Shown here piece by piece: positions 33,716-42,525 of a DNA stretch of 64,000 nt; position 1 is the first letter of the stretch; the number at the start of each line of letters is the position of its first letter. The position numbers and the translations under genes were made by a program. Source of the stretch: an uncultured Eubacteriales bacterium (lineage in GTDB: Bacteria > Bacillota > Clostridia > Oscillospirales > Oscillospiraceae); contig CATXTO010000001.1 of the NCBI GenBank assembly GCA_958402445.1, positions 62,001 to 126,000 on the forward strand. Reading direction: 5' to 3'. The notes under the pieces were generated by a model. That model worked only from the letters and a program-made list of their open reading frames with translations. It did not search any database and was not told where the DNA came from.

Positions 33716-35090
33716 CAACCTTTATCTCCTTTTTCATGATTCGCAAAGCGCATATCGGATGATTTGCGGCTAACAGACCCATTGCGGAGAGAATATAGTT
33801 TCGATCCACCAAAACCTGGGCGTGTTTAGGGCGCAGGGACATGGGGAATTTGGGATTGTACAGGGCGTAAGACGCAATTTCTGCTGTTTGCCGGGTATGG
33901 ATCAGGCTTCCGCCTGTTACCACCAGGTTCTGGACGGCTGTCAGGTCTTTGCCGGCCTGAACATAGGTCAAGCCCATTAGGGTATAGGTCTCTTCTATGG
34001 TGCCGGCATGCCTGCCAACTGCTGTTTCAATGGCGAGGCCGGCCAGGGCCCGGTCCAGGGCCTCCAGTTCCGGATCCCCATCCGGTGTGACGTCGGTATG
34101 GCAGCGGAGATACGCCACGAGTTCCCGGGCGCGATCCTCCGAAATCCCGGAGAGCTGGCTGGCCCGGCGCAGACCGGCGGCTTCCACGATGCCTTGGATA
34201 CTGTATCGCATGCCAATGTCGCCTTCCACGGTCCGCTTCACAAATGGTTCCGGGAGTCCTTTGCAGACGGTGTTGGCATGACTGGGCGTTCCGTCGGACA
34301 CGGAATACACATCTGTGGTGGCCCCGCCGACGTCCACCGCCAAGAGCTCTCCGATGCCCGCTTCCCCTTCTCGGCCGCAGGCCAAAAGTTCGATGGCCTG
34401 CATGACGGCGGAAGGCGTGGGCATTAAAATGCCGGAAATGAGAGAGTTTGCCTTGGACAGGCCCTTGGCCTGAATGATGCGCCGGAGGAATACCTCTCGG
34501 ATTTCCTGCTGCGCGGGGGCAATGTTTAGGACGCCAAAGCGGGGCATCACGTTTTCGCAGACATGGACCTCCCGGCCGGACAGAATCCTCTGGCACTGCC
34601 GTGCGGCGGAACGGTTACCCGCGATTACAATGGGGAAGTCTCCCGCAACAGAGGCCAAAACCTCCGCGTTATGTAAAATACAGTCGCTGTTGCCTCCGTC
34701 GGTACCGCCAACCAATAGAAAAATATCCGGATTCAAAGACTGAATTTCCTCCGCATCCTCCTCGGTCAGCTGGAAAGAAAAGACTTTGAGAACCTTTGCG
34801 CCCGCGCCGAGACTGGCCTGCCGGGCGGCCTCTGCGGTCAGCTCCGGAACTAGGCCGGAGGCCACCATGCGCAGACCGCCGGCTGCGGAAGAGCAGGCGT
34901 ACCGAGCGGAAAACGGCAGGGGACCGGTTTGCCGTTCCAATTGTGCCAGGGCTTGCTCCAGCCCCTCCATAATATCAGTGCTTACCGTGGTGAATGCGGC
35001 GGCCGTTCCCAGGAGCTGCGCCGCATCCAGGTCGATTGCGGTGACTTTGGTATAGGTGCTGCCGAAATCAATCAGTAGAATGGGGGTCAT
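33687..35090 (-). CDS. glmL: Glutamate mutase activator/chaperone GlmL (MutL family)
   Basis: The 467-residue protein has the ASKHA ATPase layout: PILLIDFGSTYTKVTAID (phosphate 1), LLAVDVGGATTDVYSV (phosphate 2) and NLVVTGGSLIH (adenosine). GlmL proteins sit between the two mutase subunits and are thought to repair or reload the B12 enzyme. ATG 35090 overlaps glmS by 23 bp, so translation is coupled; a GTG and a TTG just upstream are possible starts. Confidence 0.9.
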   Translation of the reverse strand: MTPILLIDFGSTYTKVTAIDLDAAQLLGTAAAFTTVSTDIMEGLEQALAQLERQTGPLPFSARYACSSAAGGLRMVASGLVPELTAEAARQASLGAGAKVLKVFSFQLTEEDAEEIQSLNPDIFLLVGGTDGGNSDCILHNAEVLASVAGDFPIVIAGNRSAARQCQRILSGREVHVCENVMPRFGVLNIAPAQQEIREVFLRRIIQAKGLSKANSLISGILMPTPSAVMQAIELLACGREGEAGIGELLAVDVGGATTDVYSVSDGTPSHANTVCKGLPEPFVKRTVEGDIGMRYSIQGIVEAAGLRRASQLSGISEDRARELVAYLRCHTDVTPDGDPELEALDRALAGLAIETAVGRHAGTIEETYTLMGLTYVQAGKDLTAVQNLVVTGGSLIHTRQTAEIASYALYNPKFPMSLRPKHAQVLVDRNYILSAMGLLAANHPICALRIMKKEIKVDGDSKQETP

Positions 35091-35526
35091 GGTCAACACC
35101 GCCTGTCTCGTCTTCCATATGTAAAATTTCCCGAAGAGCCTCAACGGTCACTTCTGGCATGGTTCCGGGAGGAAAGGCCCGGTCGAATCCCATGGCGTGA
35201 AACCGACGCTCAACGTCTTCAAATTTCTGTTTGCCAATGACAATATTTCCGCCTACCAGCAGGGGAATCCCAGTCAGTCCGGCCTCATCGCATTTTTCCC
35301 GCATGCCACGGCAATCCAGCTCTCCTTGCCCATACAAGGAGGAGACTACAATGGCGTCCGCCTTGGATTCAATGGCCGCGGCGATATATTCCTCCTGAGA
35401 CACCATAACGCCCAAATTGATGACGTCAAAGCCGGCCTCCGTAAAGGCTTGATAAAGAATCCGGTTGCCGACTGCGTGGACATCCGCGCCAATGACGCCC
35501 ATGACCAACACTTTCTTACGCTGCAT
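35068..35526 (-). CDS. glmS: Glutamate mutase subunit S (B12-binding)
   Basis: The 152-residue subunit has the cobalamin motif D-x-H-x2-G (GADVHAVGN, about residues 14-22) whose His coordinates cobalt, plus SSLYGQGELD and LLVGGNIVIG of the B12-binding Rossmann fold. GGAG lies in front of the ATG. It is the first gene after the internal promoter at 35602-35630. The symbol here means glutamate mutase S, not glucosamine-6-phosphate synthase. Confidence 0.95.
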   Translation of the reverse strand: MQRKKVLVMGVIGADVHAVGNRILYQAFTEAGFDVINLGVMVSQEEYIAAAIESKADAIVVSSLYGQGELDCRGMREKCDEAGLTGIPLLVGGNIVIGKQKFEDVERRFHAMGFDRAFPPGTMPEVTVEALREILHMEDETGGVDHDPHSTD

Positions 35527-35601
35527 AAGCTATCCACTCCGATCTCGTGTTTTGCTGTATAAAAAACCAGCAAATATTCGATTATGCAAATTCAATATGT
35601 A

Positions 35602-35630
35602 CTATACTCCGTTTTTCCCATGCTGTCAAT
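35602..35630 (-). promoter_or_regulatory. Promoter for glmS-glmL-glmE-mal(-arcAB)
   Basis: On the minus strand TTGACA (35625-35630) and TATAGT (35602-35607) are 17 bp apart in the 119-bp gap after citF. The leader contains a 7-bp TTTGCTG/CAGCAAA hairpin before the glmS RBS. The mutase genes can thus be expressed apart from citDEF. Confidence 0.8.
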
Positions 35631-35645
35631 CCAAAAAACCAAAAA

Positions 35646-37061
35646 TCAGCTTTCGTCTGGGAGGCAGTAAATGGTGTCCTGTACCAGGCCGTCGCGCCCC
35701 AGAACTTTGGCCACCACCCGTTCACCCAGTTGAATTCTCTTTGGCTTGCCGGTGATGCCCTCGGCGGTTTGCTGAAGAGTCCGGATATCCGCCACCGGAA
35801 GCCCGGCGGCCAAGAGCTGCTCCTGCAGTTCCGGACGATGGGGGTTGACCGCTACACCCCTTTGGGTGACCAGCACGTCGATGCTGCTGCCTGGAGTGGA
35901 AACGCAGGTCACGCGGTCCGTCACGATGGGGAGTCTTGCCCGGGACAGAGGCGCCAAGATCATGGAAAGCTTGGCGCCGGCCGCCGCATCCGTATGACCG
36001 CCGGAACCACCCATCAGGCAGCCGTTGGAATCCGTATGCACGTTAACATCAAAGGCGGTATCGATCTCTGTGGCGCCTAATATCACCACATCCAGACTGT
36101 CTACAACTGCGCCCCGGGGCCCCGGACCTGCGTATTGCCCGGCGGAGATTTCCCGATGCCGGGGGTTGTCTCGGATGGAAGCCACGGCGTCCAAATCAAA
36201 ACACTGTACGTCCATTAGCTGTTGGAAGCAGCCGGCTTGAAGCATTTGCACCAAGTATCCGGTGATTCCGCCCAGGGCAAAGCTGCCGCGGATCCCGTGC
36301 TGTAGCATAATCTTTTTCAGTGACGCTGCGGCAGCTAAGGAAGCGCCGCCGGCGCCGGTCTGGAAGGAAAACCCATCCTTCAAAAGCCCTGAGGCCTGTA
36401 TCACCCGGGCCGCCAAGTCTGCCATGACCAAGCCCACCGGGTCCCGGGTGATTTTAGTGGTGCCGGACAGAATCCCCTTCGGATCGCCAATGGAATCAAT
36501 TTGCACCACATAGTCCACATGCTCTTCTGAAATAGCCCAATCAGCCAGAGGATACGGCATCAGGCTATCCGTGATGATGATGACCTTTTTCGCGAACATG
36601 GCGTCTGGAATCGCGTAGCCCAAGCTTCCGCATGCGGATTTTCCGAGTTTTCCAGAGCAGTTGCCTCTGCAATCCGACGCGGGCGCCGCTATAAATGCCA
36701 CGTCGATGGGAGTTCGCCCCAACGCGATGTCCACCGCCCGGGTGCCATGAGACCGAAATTCCACAGGCTCCTGTAAAATACCGTGGGACAGATAGAGGCC
36801 TATACCACCGGACACATAATCCGTCAGAAGCTTGGTGACAACGCCACTGCGAATATGTTCCATTAAGGGAAGATGTACGTCAAACAAGGAGCTGGCGTTT
36901 ACGGTTAAATTTCGAATCCCCAATGCCGCCGCCTCGTCCAGAACGCGATTCAGCACAAAGTCGCCGTTTCGCAGATGGTGGTGGAAAGACACGGTCATCC
37001 CGTCTCGGAGTTCCGACAAAACAATCGCATCCCGCAGGGAGGATACCAATTTAGTCTCCAT
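35646..37061 (-). CDS. citF: Citrate/citramalate lyase alpha subunit
   Basis: The 471-residue protein is the acyl-carrier transferase subunit of the lyase. It shows LRDGMTVSFHHHLRNGD, then VNASSLFDVHLP, GGSGGHTDAAAGAKLS and CVSTPGSSIDVLVTQRG, all CitF hallmarks. ATG 37061 has GGAGGG eight bases upstream and overlaps citE by 11 bp. Next to glutamate mutase and methylaspartase, the natural substrate is probably (S)-citramalate, cleaved to acetate and pyruvate. Confidence 0.93.
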   Translation of the reverse strand: METKLVSSLRDAIVLSELRDGMTVSFHHHLRNGDFVLNRVLDEAAALGIRNLTVNASSLFDVHLPLMEHIRSGVVTKLLTDYVSGGIGLYLSHGILQEPVEFRSHGTRAVDIALGRTPIDVAFIAAPASDCRGNCSGKLGKSACGSLGYAIPDAMFAKKVIIITDSLMPYPLADWAISEEHVDYVVQIDSIGDPKGILSGTTKITRDPVGLVMADLAARVIQASGLLKDGFSFQTGAGGASLAAAASLKKIMLQHGIRGSFALGGITGYLVQMLQAGCFQQLMDVQCFDLDAVASIRDNPRHREISAGQYAGPGPRGAVVDSLDVVILGATEIDTAFDVNVHTDSNGCLMGGSGGHTDAAAGAKLSMILAPLSRARLPIVTDRVTCVSTPGSSIDVLVTQRGVAVNPHRPELQEQLLAAGLPVADIRTLQQTAEGITGKPKRIQLGERVVAKVLGRDGLVQDTIYCLPDES

Positions 37062-37935
37062 TGGGCTGCCCTCCAATCATACCTAGGATGTTCGCGGCCT
37101 CCAGGGTTTGCCGGGCCCTGGTCACGATGGGCGCGTCTACCATTTTTCCATGGAGAGAAATTGCGCCCCGGCCCTGCGCCTTTGCTTCCGCAATGGCGGC
37201 CATGACCTCCTGCGCATAGGCGACTTCCGCCGGAGTCGGGGAGAAGACCTGGTTGATCGCCCCAACGTGGCGGGGAGAAATGGCGGCCTTTCCCGTAAAG
37301 CCTAGACTTTTGGCAAACAGCGCGTCCTGTTGTATGCCGTCGTCATCATTGACGTCTGTGAACGGCGTATCAAAAGCCGCCACGCCGGCGGCCCGGGCCG
37401 CGTTGATCACGCGGTGTCTGGCATAGTCGATTTCCCGCCCCTCCTTTGTGCGTTGGCAGCGCAGGTCTGCGGTCAAGTCCTCGCCGCCCAGAAACAGGCC
37501 CTGCACCCTGGGGCTGGCGCTGGCAATGGCGTAGGCGTTCTCCACGCCCAGCGCAGTCTCCAGCAGGGGAATCAGCCGAATTGAACCGACGGGAATTTTA
37601 TGCTTGGACTCCAGTCGGGCAATAGCCCGGTCCAGGTTCTCCACGTCCGCAGACCCGGCGGTTTTCGGCGGCATAATCGCCATAGGCTTACAGGGGATAA
37701 TCTCTTCCAGGTCGCGCTCCCAAAGGCCGGTGTCCAGCGCGTTGATGCGGACAACCACCTGGCATTGAAAGCCCATCTTTTGCAGCGCGTTTCGCACCAA
37801 AATGCGGGCCGCATCCTTTTCCCCTGGCGATACGGCGTCCTCCAGATCCAGAATCACGGCGTCTGCGCCTAAGACATCCCCGTTTATAAGTATGTTTGGT
37901 GTATTCCCAGGTAGGAACAAAAGGGAGCGGATCAC
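37051..37935 (-). CDS. citE: Citrate/citramalate lyase beta subunit
   Basis: The 294-residue TIM-barrel subunit performs the carbon-carbon cleavage of the acyl-ACP intermediate. It shows RSLLFLPGNTPN, VILDLEDAVSPGEKDAAR, RLIPLLETALGVENAYAIA and FLGGEDLTADL, with the metal-binding Glu/Asp. GTG 37935 is chosen for its AAAGGGGGA RBS, its 4-bp overlap with citD (GTGA) and family length; the longer frame to 37992 covers citD. Confidence 0.93.
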   Translation of the reverse strand: MIRSLLFLPGNTPNILINGDVLGADAVILDLEDAVSPGEKDAARILVRNALQKMGFQCQVVVRINALDTGLWERDLEEIIPCKPMAIMPPKTAGSADVENLDRAIARLESKHKIPVGSIRLIPLLETALGVENAYAIASASPRVQGLFLGGEDLTADLRCQRTKEGREIDYARHRVINAARAAGVAAFDTPFTDVNDDDGIQQDALFAKSLGFTGKAAISPRHVGAINQVFSPTPAEVAYAQEVMAAIAEAKAQGRGAISLHGKMVDAPIVTRARQTLEAANILGMIGGQPNGD

Positions 37936-38207
37936 GATATATCCCCCTTTCCCCGGCGGATCGCGGTTTCCACCCGGGCTCGTATCACACAATCCAGAGC
38001 ACCACGATCCACCAGGCTGATTTTTGCATTCTGGATCCCAAATCGCAAGAAAACGGCTCGGACCGACTGTTCGATGTCCTCGCCGAATTGTTGCAGGACC
38101 ACCGACTCCAGATGGATCTCCAGGCCGTTGTCATTTGGTTCGATTTCCACATAAACGTCGCTTGATTCCATGGTACCGGCAGTAGCGCGCTGAAGTATCT
38201 CAGGCAT
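37932..38207 (-). CDS. citD: Citrate/citramalate lyase acyl carrier protein (gamma subunit)
   Basis: The 91-residue protein carries the motif AGTMESSD; Ser15 corresponds to the serine that holds the phosphoribosyl-dephospho-CoA arm. VLQQFGEDIEQSVRAVF and DRGALDCVIRARVETA are typical CitD blocks. It is the first gene of the minus-strand unit, and AGGAGG lies ahead of its ATG. Confidence 0.93.
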   Translation of the reverse strand: MPEILQRATAGTMESSDVYVEIEPNDNGLEIHLESVVLQQFGEDIEQSVRAVFLRFGIQNAKISLVDRGALDCVIRARVETAIRRGKGDIS

Positions 38208-38257
38208 GTGGTAATCCTCCTAAGAAAGTTTTCAGGGTAATATTCGGTTTTGTAAGT

Positions 38258-38286
38258 ATTGTACAATATACTTCCCGCTTTTTCAA
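38258..38286 (-). promoter_or_regulatory. Promoter for the citDEF unit
   Basis: On the minus strand TTGAAA (38281-38286) and TACAAT (38258-38263) are 17 bp apart, about 45 bp before citD. Confidence 0.7.
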
Positions 38287-38309
38287 CAGATATTTTTGCC
38301 TTTTTCCTG

Positions 38310-38337
38310 TTGCAACCAAACAAAATTCCTGTATACT
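38310..38337 (+). promoter_or_regulatory. Divergent promoter for citC
   Basis: TTGCAA (38310-38315) and TATACT (38332-38337) are 16 bp apart. The two divergent -35 regions lie only 23 bp apart, so both arms could be controlled from one site. Confidence 0.65.
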
Positions 38338-38371
38338 GGAATTAAAGGTGAGAGCGGGGTGTTTTCTCTAG

Positions 38372-39358
38372 ATGGAAATCATTTGTGGACCGTCCATGGA
38401 TGACGGCCTGAAATCGGCTGTTTCCGCATTCCTGACCCGGCAGAACCTGTCCCTGGACCCGGCGGTCCAGTACACGGTCTGTATTTTGGAAAGCGGTCGA
38501 GTGGTGGCCACCGGTTCCCTGGACGGCGCGATTTGCAAATGTATCGCCGTGGACCCGGCATGGCAGGGGGAGGGGCTGGCGGAGAAAGTTCTGACAGAGC
38601 TGCGCCGGGAGGCCTTTGCCCGAGGAGTCCGACATTTATTCCTATATACGAAGCCCCAAAACGAGACCCTGTTCCGCAGGCTCAGCTTTTTCCCGGTGGC
38701 GGCCACGGCGGAGGCGCTGCTGATGGAAAGTGAGCGGGGTGGGCTGCGCCGATATCTGAAGTCGCTTCCCCGGCACAGCGGCGCTGTCGGCGCGGTGGTG
38801 GCCAATTGCGACCCCTTTACCCGAGGTCACCAATACCTGATCGAGAAGGCCAGTGCCCAGTGCGACTGGCTGTATGTATTTGTGCTTTCAGAGGAAAAGG
38901 CCGCGTTTACCGCGGCAGATCGCTTCAACATGGTTTGCTTGGGGTGCCAAAGCTTTCCGAACGTGTCCGTTCACCCAACGGAAGGGTATCTGATATCCTC
39001 CGCCACGTTCCCAACCTATTTTTTGAAGGAAAAAGCCAAGGGGGATGAAATTAGCTGTCAACTGGACTTGGAGATCTTCACCACCAGGTTTGTGCCGGCG
39101 CTGGGAATTCAAAAGCGGTTTGTGGGAACCGAGCCCCTGGACCCGGTCACAGCGGCATACAACCGAGCCCTGCAAACGTATTTGCCGCCGCGGGGGGTGC
39201 AGGTGGAGGAGATCCCTCGCCTGATGCTGGCCAACGGGCCGGTCAGCGCCAGCCGGGTTCGGACCTGCCTCGCGGAAGGCCGCTGGCGGGAGGTAGAAGC
39301 GTTACTGCCTAAAACAACCTATCAATACATAAAAACCCTGGATTATATTCCAGAATAG
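38372..39358 (+). CDS. citC: Citrate lyase ligase (acetate:SH-lyase ligase)
   Basis: The 328-residue enzyme activates the lyase by acetylating the thiol of the CitD arm with acetate and ATP. It has an N-terminal GNAT-like domain (about 1-110, AWQGEGLAEKVLTELR) and a nucleotidyltransferase domain opening GAVVANCDPFTRGHQYLIEKA, the HxGH-type ATP site of the family. It is the first gene of the divergent arm. Confidence 0.92.
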   Translation: MEIICGPSMDDGLKSAVSAFLTRQNLSLDPAVQYTVCILESGRVVATGSLDGAICKCIAVDPAWQGEGLAEKVLTELRREAFARGVRHLFLYTKPQNETLFRRLSFFPVAATAEALLMESERGGLRRYLKSLPRHSGAVGAVVANCDPFTRGHQYLIEKASAQCDWLYVFVLSEEKAAFTAADRFNMVCLGCQSFPNVSVHPTEGYLISSATFPTYFLKEKAKGDEISCQLDLEIFTTRFVPALGIQKRFVGTEPLDPVTAAYNRALQTYLPPRGVQVEEIPRLMLANGPVSASRVRTCLAEGRWREVEALLPKTTYQYIKTLDYIPE

Positions 39359-39369
39359 GAGGATCAGTC

Positions 39370-40314
39370 ATGTCATACTCCGGCAGAATGCAAAAAAGTC
39401 ACATTTTCAGCTCCTTTTACGCCCCGCGGGGCAGAAATCGGATATATGACTTGGGCATCCAGATTGCGCAGATGTATCTGAGCCCGTTCGACAAGCTCAT
39501 TGGGGTGATTGGAGACAGTGGCTCCGGCAAGAGCGTCCTGATTCGAGGCATGTTCCCTGGGCTGGAGCTCACCAACGATGACGATGGTGTGAACGTGCGC
39601 CCGCTTCCCATCTTGGACCAGGACAATGAAACCGGTTTTTTTGCGCCGCATACCTATCATGTGGACATCCGGTTTGAAATGGGCTTTACCCAGCCCCATG
39701 AGCTGGCGGAGGCCATCATGCGGGCCGTCCGCCGGGGTAAACGAGTGGTTGTGGAGCACTTTGACCTAATTTATCCCTTCCTTCCCACCAATGCCAATTT
39801 GCTCATTGGGATGGGGGATGAGATTCTGGTCACCCGGCCCAACCCCTTCGGCCCGTTTCCGGAGAGCATCAGCCAGACGGTGCAGGAGTCGCTGAAATAC
39901 CGACTCATGGCCCATACTGCGGAGGATTTGTGCGAGTTTTGTATGAGTCCCCAAGAGCGGGATCGGGCAGAACACGATGATATTCACCATGGCTTTATAC
40001 TGGCGTTTCCGGAAACCAAGCCCGACCTGAACCTGGAGGAGCTGGAGCGCCGGATTCTGGAGCTCATCGATCAGGATTTGCCAGTGGATTACGTTGACGA
40101 GGGACATATTTCCATTGGCGGAACTCTACATGTTTGCACAGGACCGCGCACGCATGTGCCCAGTACGGGCCACGTGGTTGGCTTCCATCTGGTGAAGCGG
40201 TTTCTTTTGGACCATTTTAACAAGCGGTATCTGATCGTTGGATGCGTCGGAGAGGACTCCCTGGAGATTATGGAGCGCCTCGGCTGCCTGGGCGTGGACT
40301 TAAACGAGGCCTGA
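39370..40314 (+). CDS. P-loop ATPase-like protein of the lyase cluster
   Basis: The 314-residue protein has a Walker A motif GDSGSGKS (about residues 46-53) but no ABC signature. The rest contains RRGKRVVVEHFDLIYPFLP, with a Walker-B-like strand, and a C-terminal half with DEGHISIGGTLHVCTGPRTH. That half resembles the second additional domain of alanyl-tRNA synthetase as annotated in related Clostridia (from memory). It sits between citC and citXG with 11-bp and 1-bp junctions, so a role in lyase maturation or nucleotide-arm handling is likely. Its actual activity is unknown. Confidence 0.7.
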   Translation: MSYSGRMQKSHIFSSFYAPRGRNRIYDLGIQIAQMYLSPFDKLIGVIGDSGSGKSVLIRGMFPGLELTNDDDGVNVRPLPILDQDNETGFFAPHTYHVDIRFEMGFTQPHELAEAIMRAVRRGKRVVVEHFDLIYPFLPTNANLLIGMGDEILVTRPNPFGPFPESISQTVQESLKYRLMAHTAEDLCEFCMSPQERDRAEHDDIHHGFILAFPETKPDLNLEELERRILELIDQDLPVDYVDEGHISIGGTLHVCTGPRTHVPSTGHVVGFHLVKRFLLDHFNKRYLIVGCVGEDSLEIMERLGCLGVDLNEA

Positions 40315-41585
40315 TGAGGGAGCTCTTTGCGCAGGCTAGCCTAGAGGACGTCCTGGCGGCCCGAGACCGGCGGCAGGAAATACAGATGCGACTTTTATCG
40401 CTTTGGAACCGGCCCGTGGTTTGCCTGACGCTCAATATACCAGGCCCTGAGAAGCGGACTGGTCTGACCGAGTTTTTGTTTGAACGGACAGTGGTGACCC
40501 TGCGTGCTCACTTAGGGCCGCCAATCGGGGCGGAATACAGCTGGGAAACCGCCGGTAGCGCCGGTTTTTTCGTCTGGGATCAAAGTGCGGCAGTGTTAAA
40601 GAACCTTTGTGTGGAATTGGAAACGGCTTGTCCGGAGGGCCGGCTGCTGGACCTGGATGTGATAGCCCCCAATGGGGAGAAGCTGTCCAGAGAATCGCCC
40701 CGCAAATGCCTTTTGTGCGAAAATGCGGCCTCTGTCTGCGCTCGAAGCCGGGCCCATGGTTTGCCTGCGTTGCAGGGGGAGACCAACCGTCTTCTGGCCT
40801 CCGCGGCTGCGGAGGAAGTGGCGGCCTGGGCGGTGGAGGCTCTTTTGGAGGAGGCGAATTTAACGCCGAAGCCGGGTCTGGTGGATCGGAATACCTGCGG
40901 AGCGCATCAGGATATGGATCTGCCGTTGCTGGAGAAAAGCGCCCGCAGCCTGCGGTCTTGGTTTCGGACTGCCTTTTGCTTGGGCGCCAGGGCGCGGGAC
41001 TGCATGCCCGCACTTCAGGAAAAGGGCAGACAGGCTGAGGCCTGCATGCTGCAAGGAACTGGCGGTGTCAACACGCACAAAGGCGCTTTGTATCTGCTGG
41101 GGCTCACCACCGCCGCCTTGGGAGCCTGCATGGCTCGGGGCGAAGACCTGTTTGCGGCGGTGGCGCGGCTGGCGAAAACCGGCGCACCGGCATCCGTGGA
41201 GACCCACGGCGGTGTGGTTCGCGCGGCCTTGGGCGCCACCGGCGCCCGGGGGGAGGCGGAGGCCGGAATCCCCCATGGGAAGCTGGCCTGGCAACGGCTG
41301 CGGGCGGGGGAAAGCGGCTCCCACGTGCTGATGCGCTTAATTTTGGACTGCGACGATACCAATCTCTTATACCGGGGGGGCCCGGCGGGATTGGCCTATG
41401 CCAGACAATGGGCGCAGAAAATCCTATCCATTCCACCGGGGCAAGTTATGGCGGCTTTGGCGGAGATGGACCGGGATATGGTCGCCAGAAATCTGAGCCC
41501 TGGAGGCTGTGCGGATTTACTGGCTGTGGGCATGTTTCTTCTAAAGTCGGAGCGATGGTGGAATCACAGGGCCTCTGTTCACTGA
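40314..41585 (+). CDS. citXG: CitX-CitG fusion: lyase ACP prosthetic-group enzyme
   Basis: The 423-residue protein joins two enzymes. Residues 1 to about 165 are CitX-like (LFAQASLEDVLAARDRRQEI, VVCLTLNIPGPEKRT), which attaches the phosphoribosyl-dephospho-CoA arm to CitD. Residues about 175-423 are CitG-like (LLEEANLTPKPGLVDRNTCG, GVNTHKGALYLLG), which makes the triphosphoribosyl-dephospho-CoA precursor. The ATG shares a base with the previous stop (TGATG). Two motifs around 380-410 (LSPGGCADLLAVGMFL) close the CitG domain. Confidence 0.9.
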   Translation: MRELFAQASLEDVLAARDRRQEIQMRLLSLWNRPVVCLTLNIPGPEKRTGLTEFLFERTVVTLRAHLGPPIGAEYSWETAGSAGFFVWDQSAAVLKNLCVELETACPEGRLLDLDVIAPNGEKLSRESPRKCLLCENAASVCARSRAHGLPALQGETNRLLASAAAEEVAAWAVEALLEEANLTPKPGLVDRNTCGAHQDMDLPLLEKSARSLRSWFRTAFCLGARARDCMPALQEKGRQAEACMLQGTGGVNTHKGALYLLGLTTAALGACMARGEDLFAAVARLAKTGAPASVETHGGVVRAALGATGARGEAEAGIPHGKLAWQRLRAGESGSHVLMRLILDCDDTNLLYRGGPAGLAYARQWAQKILSIPPGQVMAALAEMDRDMVARNLSPGGCADLLAVGMFLLKSERWWNHRASVH

Positions 41586-41630
41586 GGCCGGCTAAAATTA
41601 AAAATTTGGGGGCCGTTCTAGGCTCTCAAA

Positions 41631-41663
41631 AAAGCCGCCGGGCCAGCAAGGTCCGGCGGCTTT
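41631..41663. terminator. Bidirectional terminator after citXG
   Basis: A 14-bp stem (41631-41644 with 41650-41663, one G-T pair) has T-rich ends on both strands and separates citXG from the converging gene. Confidence 0.85.
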
Positions 41664-41672
41664 GTGTTCTCC

Positions 41673-42080
41673 TTAAAAGTGGAGCGTTTTAGGAGCCTCC
41701 GTAAAGGAATAAAAGGTGGCGGTGGCGTCCTGCAGGTAAAAGACCTCCGTATTTCCATCGTCCGGCGCATACATGGATGCCAGATCTGGATATTCCTTCA
41801 GTACCGCTGTTCTGGCCTCCAGACGGTCATCCCGCACCGCGGTGGCTGCAATTCGGAGCCAGCGGCCGCCGTCCGCCGCCATACAGCACAGCTCGATTTT
41901 TGGATTGAGCACGACCTGGGCGTAAACGCTTTTGATATGCCCGGTCTGAAAATACAGACGGTGATCAAACCGGCAGATGGTCCCGAATGGGCGGACCCTA
42001 GGTTGCTCGCCCTCGCAGGTGGCCAAAAAATAAGTGGGATTCTCCTTGAGAAACAGCAGTACTTCGTCCAAAGTTATCAT
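41673..42080 (-). CDS. Pyridoxamine 5'-phosphate oxidase family protein
   Basis: The 135-residue protein has the split-barrel flavin-binding pattern of small PNPOx-like proteins: FLKENPTYFLATCEGEQPRVRPFG and LYFQTGHIKSVYAQVVLNPKIELC. It should bind FMN as a dimer; substrates in this group vary and it is not expected to make PLP. GGAAAGGA lies unusually close to the ATG. Confidence 0.82.
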   Translation of the reverse strand: MITLDEVLLFLKENPTYFLATCEGEQPRVRPFGTICRFDHRLYFQTGHIKSVYAQVVLNPKIELCCMAADGGRWLRIAATAVRDDRLEARTAVLKEYPDLASMYAPDDGNTEVFYLQDATATFYSFTEAPKTLHF

Positions 42081-42114
42081 TCCTTTCCGCGTGAATATTC
42101 TCCGCTGCTGTGAT

Positions 42115-42525
42115 CTAATCTTCCTCCAATACCAAATGATCTACGCCGGAGACCTCGAATTCGTCCATATAGCTGTCCATTCGCTGCACGATTTCATCGT
42201 AGTTTTCGTCTGTGATATCCACATAATCCATATCCCGCCGGCTCAGTTCCTCCGCCAGAATCTCGTAAAAAACATTGTCTTCGTAGTATGCGATGGCCTC
42301 ATGGATACCGCCTTCGGCATAGGCCTGAGAGGGAGTCGGCACCCCCTGCCAGTTTTCTACTAGGGCGTCCATTCCGATCTTCCGGCACAGGCCGAAGAGC
42401 TTGCTCTCCAGATGATCGTATTCTTGAAACCGGTCTTCGCCCCGGGTGGAGTTCAGCACCCAGTTCCCGATGTACACCAAATCCAGCAGCCTTCGAAACT
42501 CTTTATTGCTCATCTCGATCTGCAT
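42115..42525 (-). CDS. Small acidic protein of unknown function
   Basis: The 136-residue acidic protein (pattern FRRLLDLVYIGNWVLNS, AYYEDNVFYEILAEELSRRD, ending VSGVDHLVLEED) resembles conserved hypothetical Firmicutes proteins but carries no catalytic motif I recognise. ATG 42525 with AAAGGAGG is preferred; the longer frame to 42576 is not. It lies upstream of the PNPOx-like gene with a 34-bp gap, so they probably share a transcript from the promoter near 42683. Confidence 0.7.
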   Translation of the reverse strand: MQIEMSNKEFRRLLDLVYIGNWVLNSTRGEDRFQEYDHLESKLFGLCRKIGMDALVENWQGVPTPSQAYAEGGIHEAIAYYEDNVFYEILAEELSRRDMDYVDITDENYDEIVQRMDSYMDEFEVSGVDHLVLEED

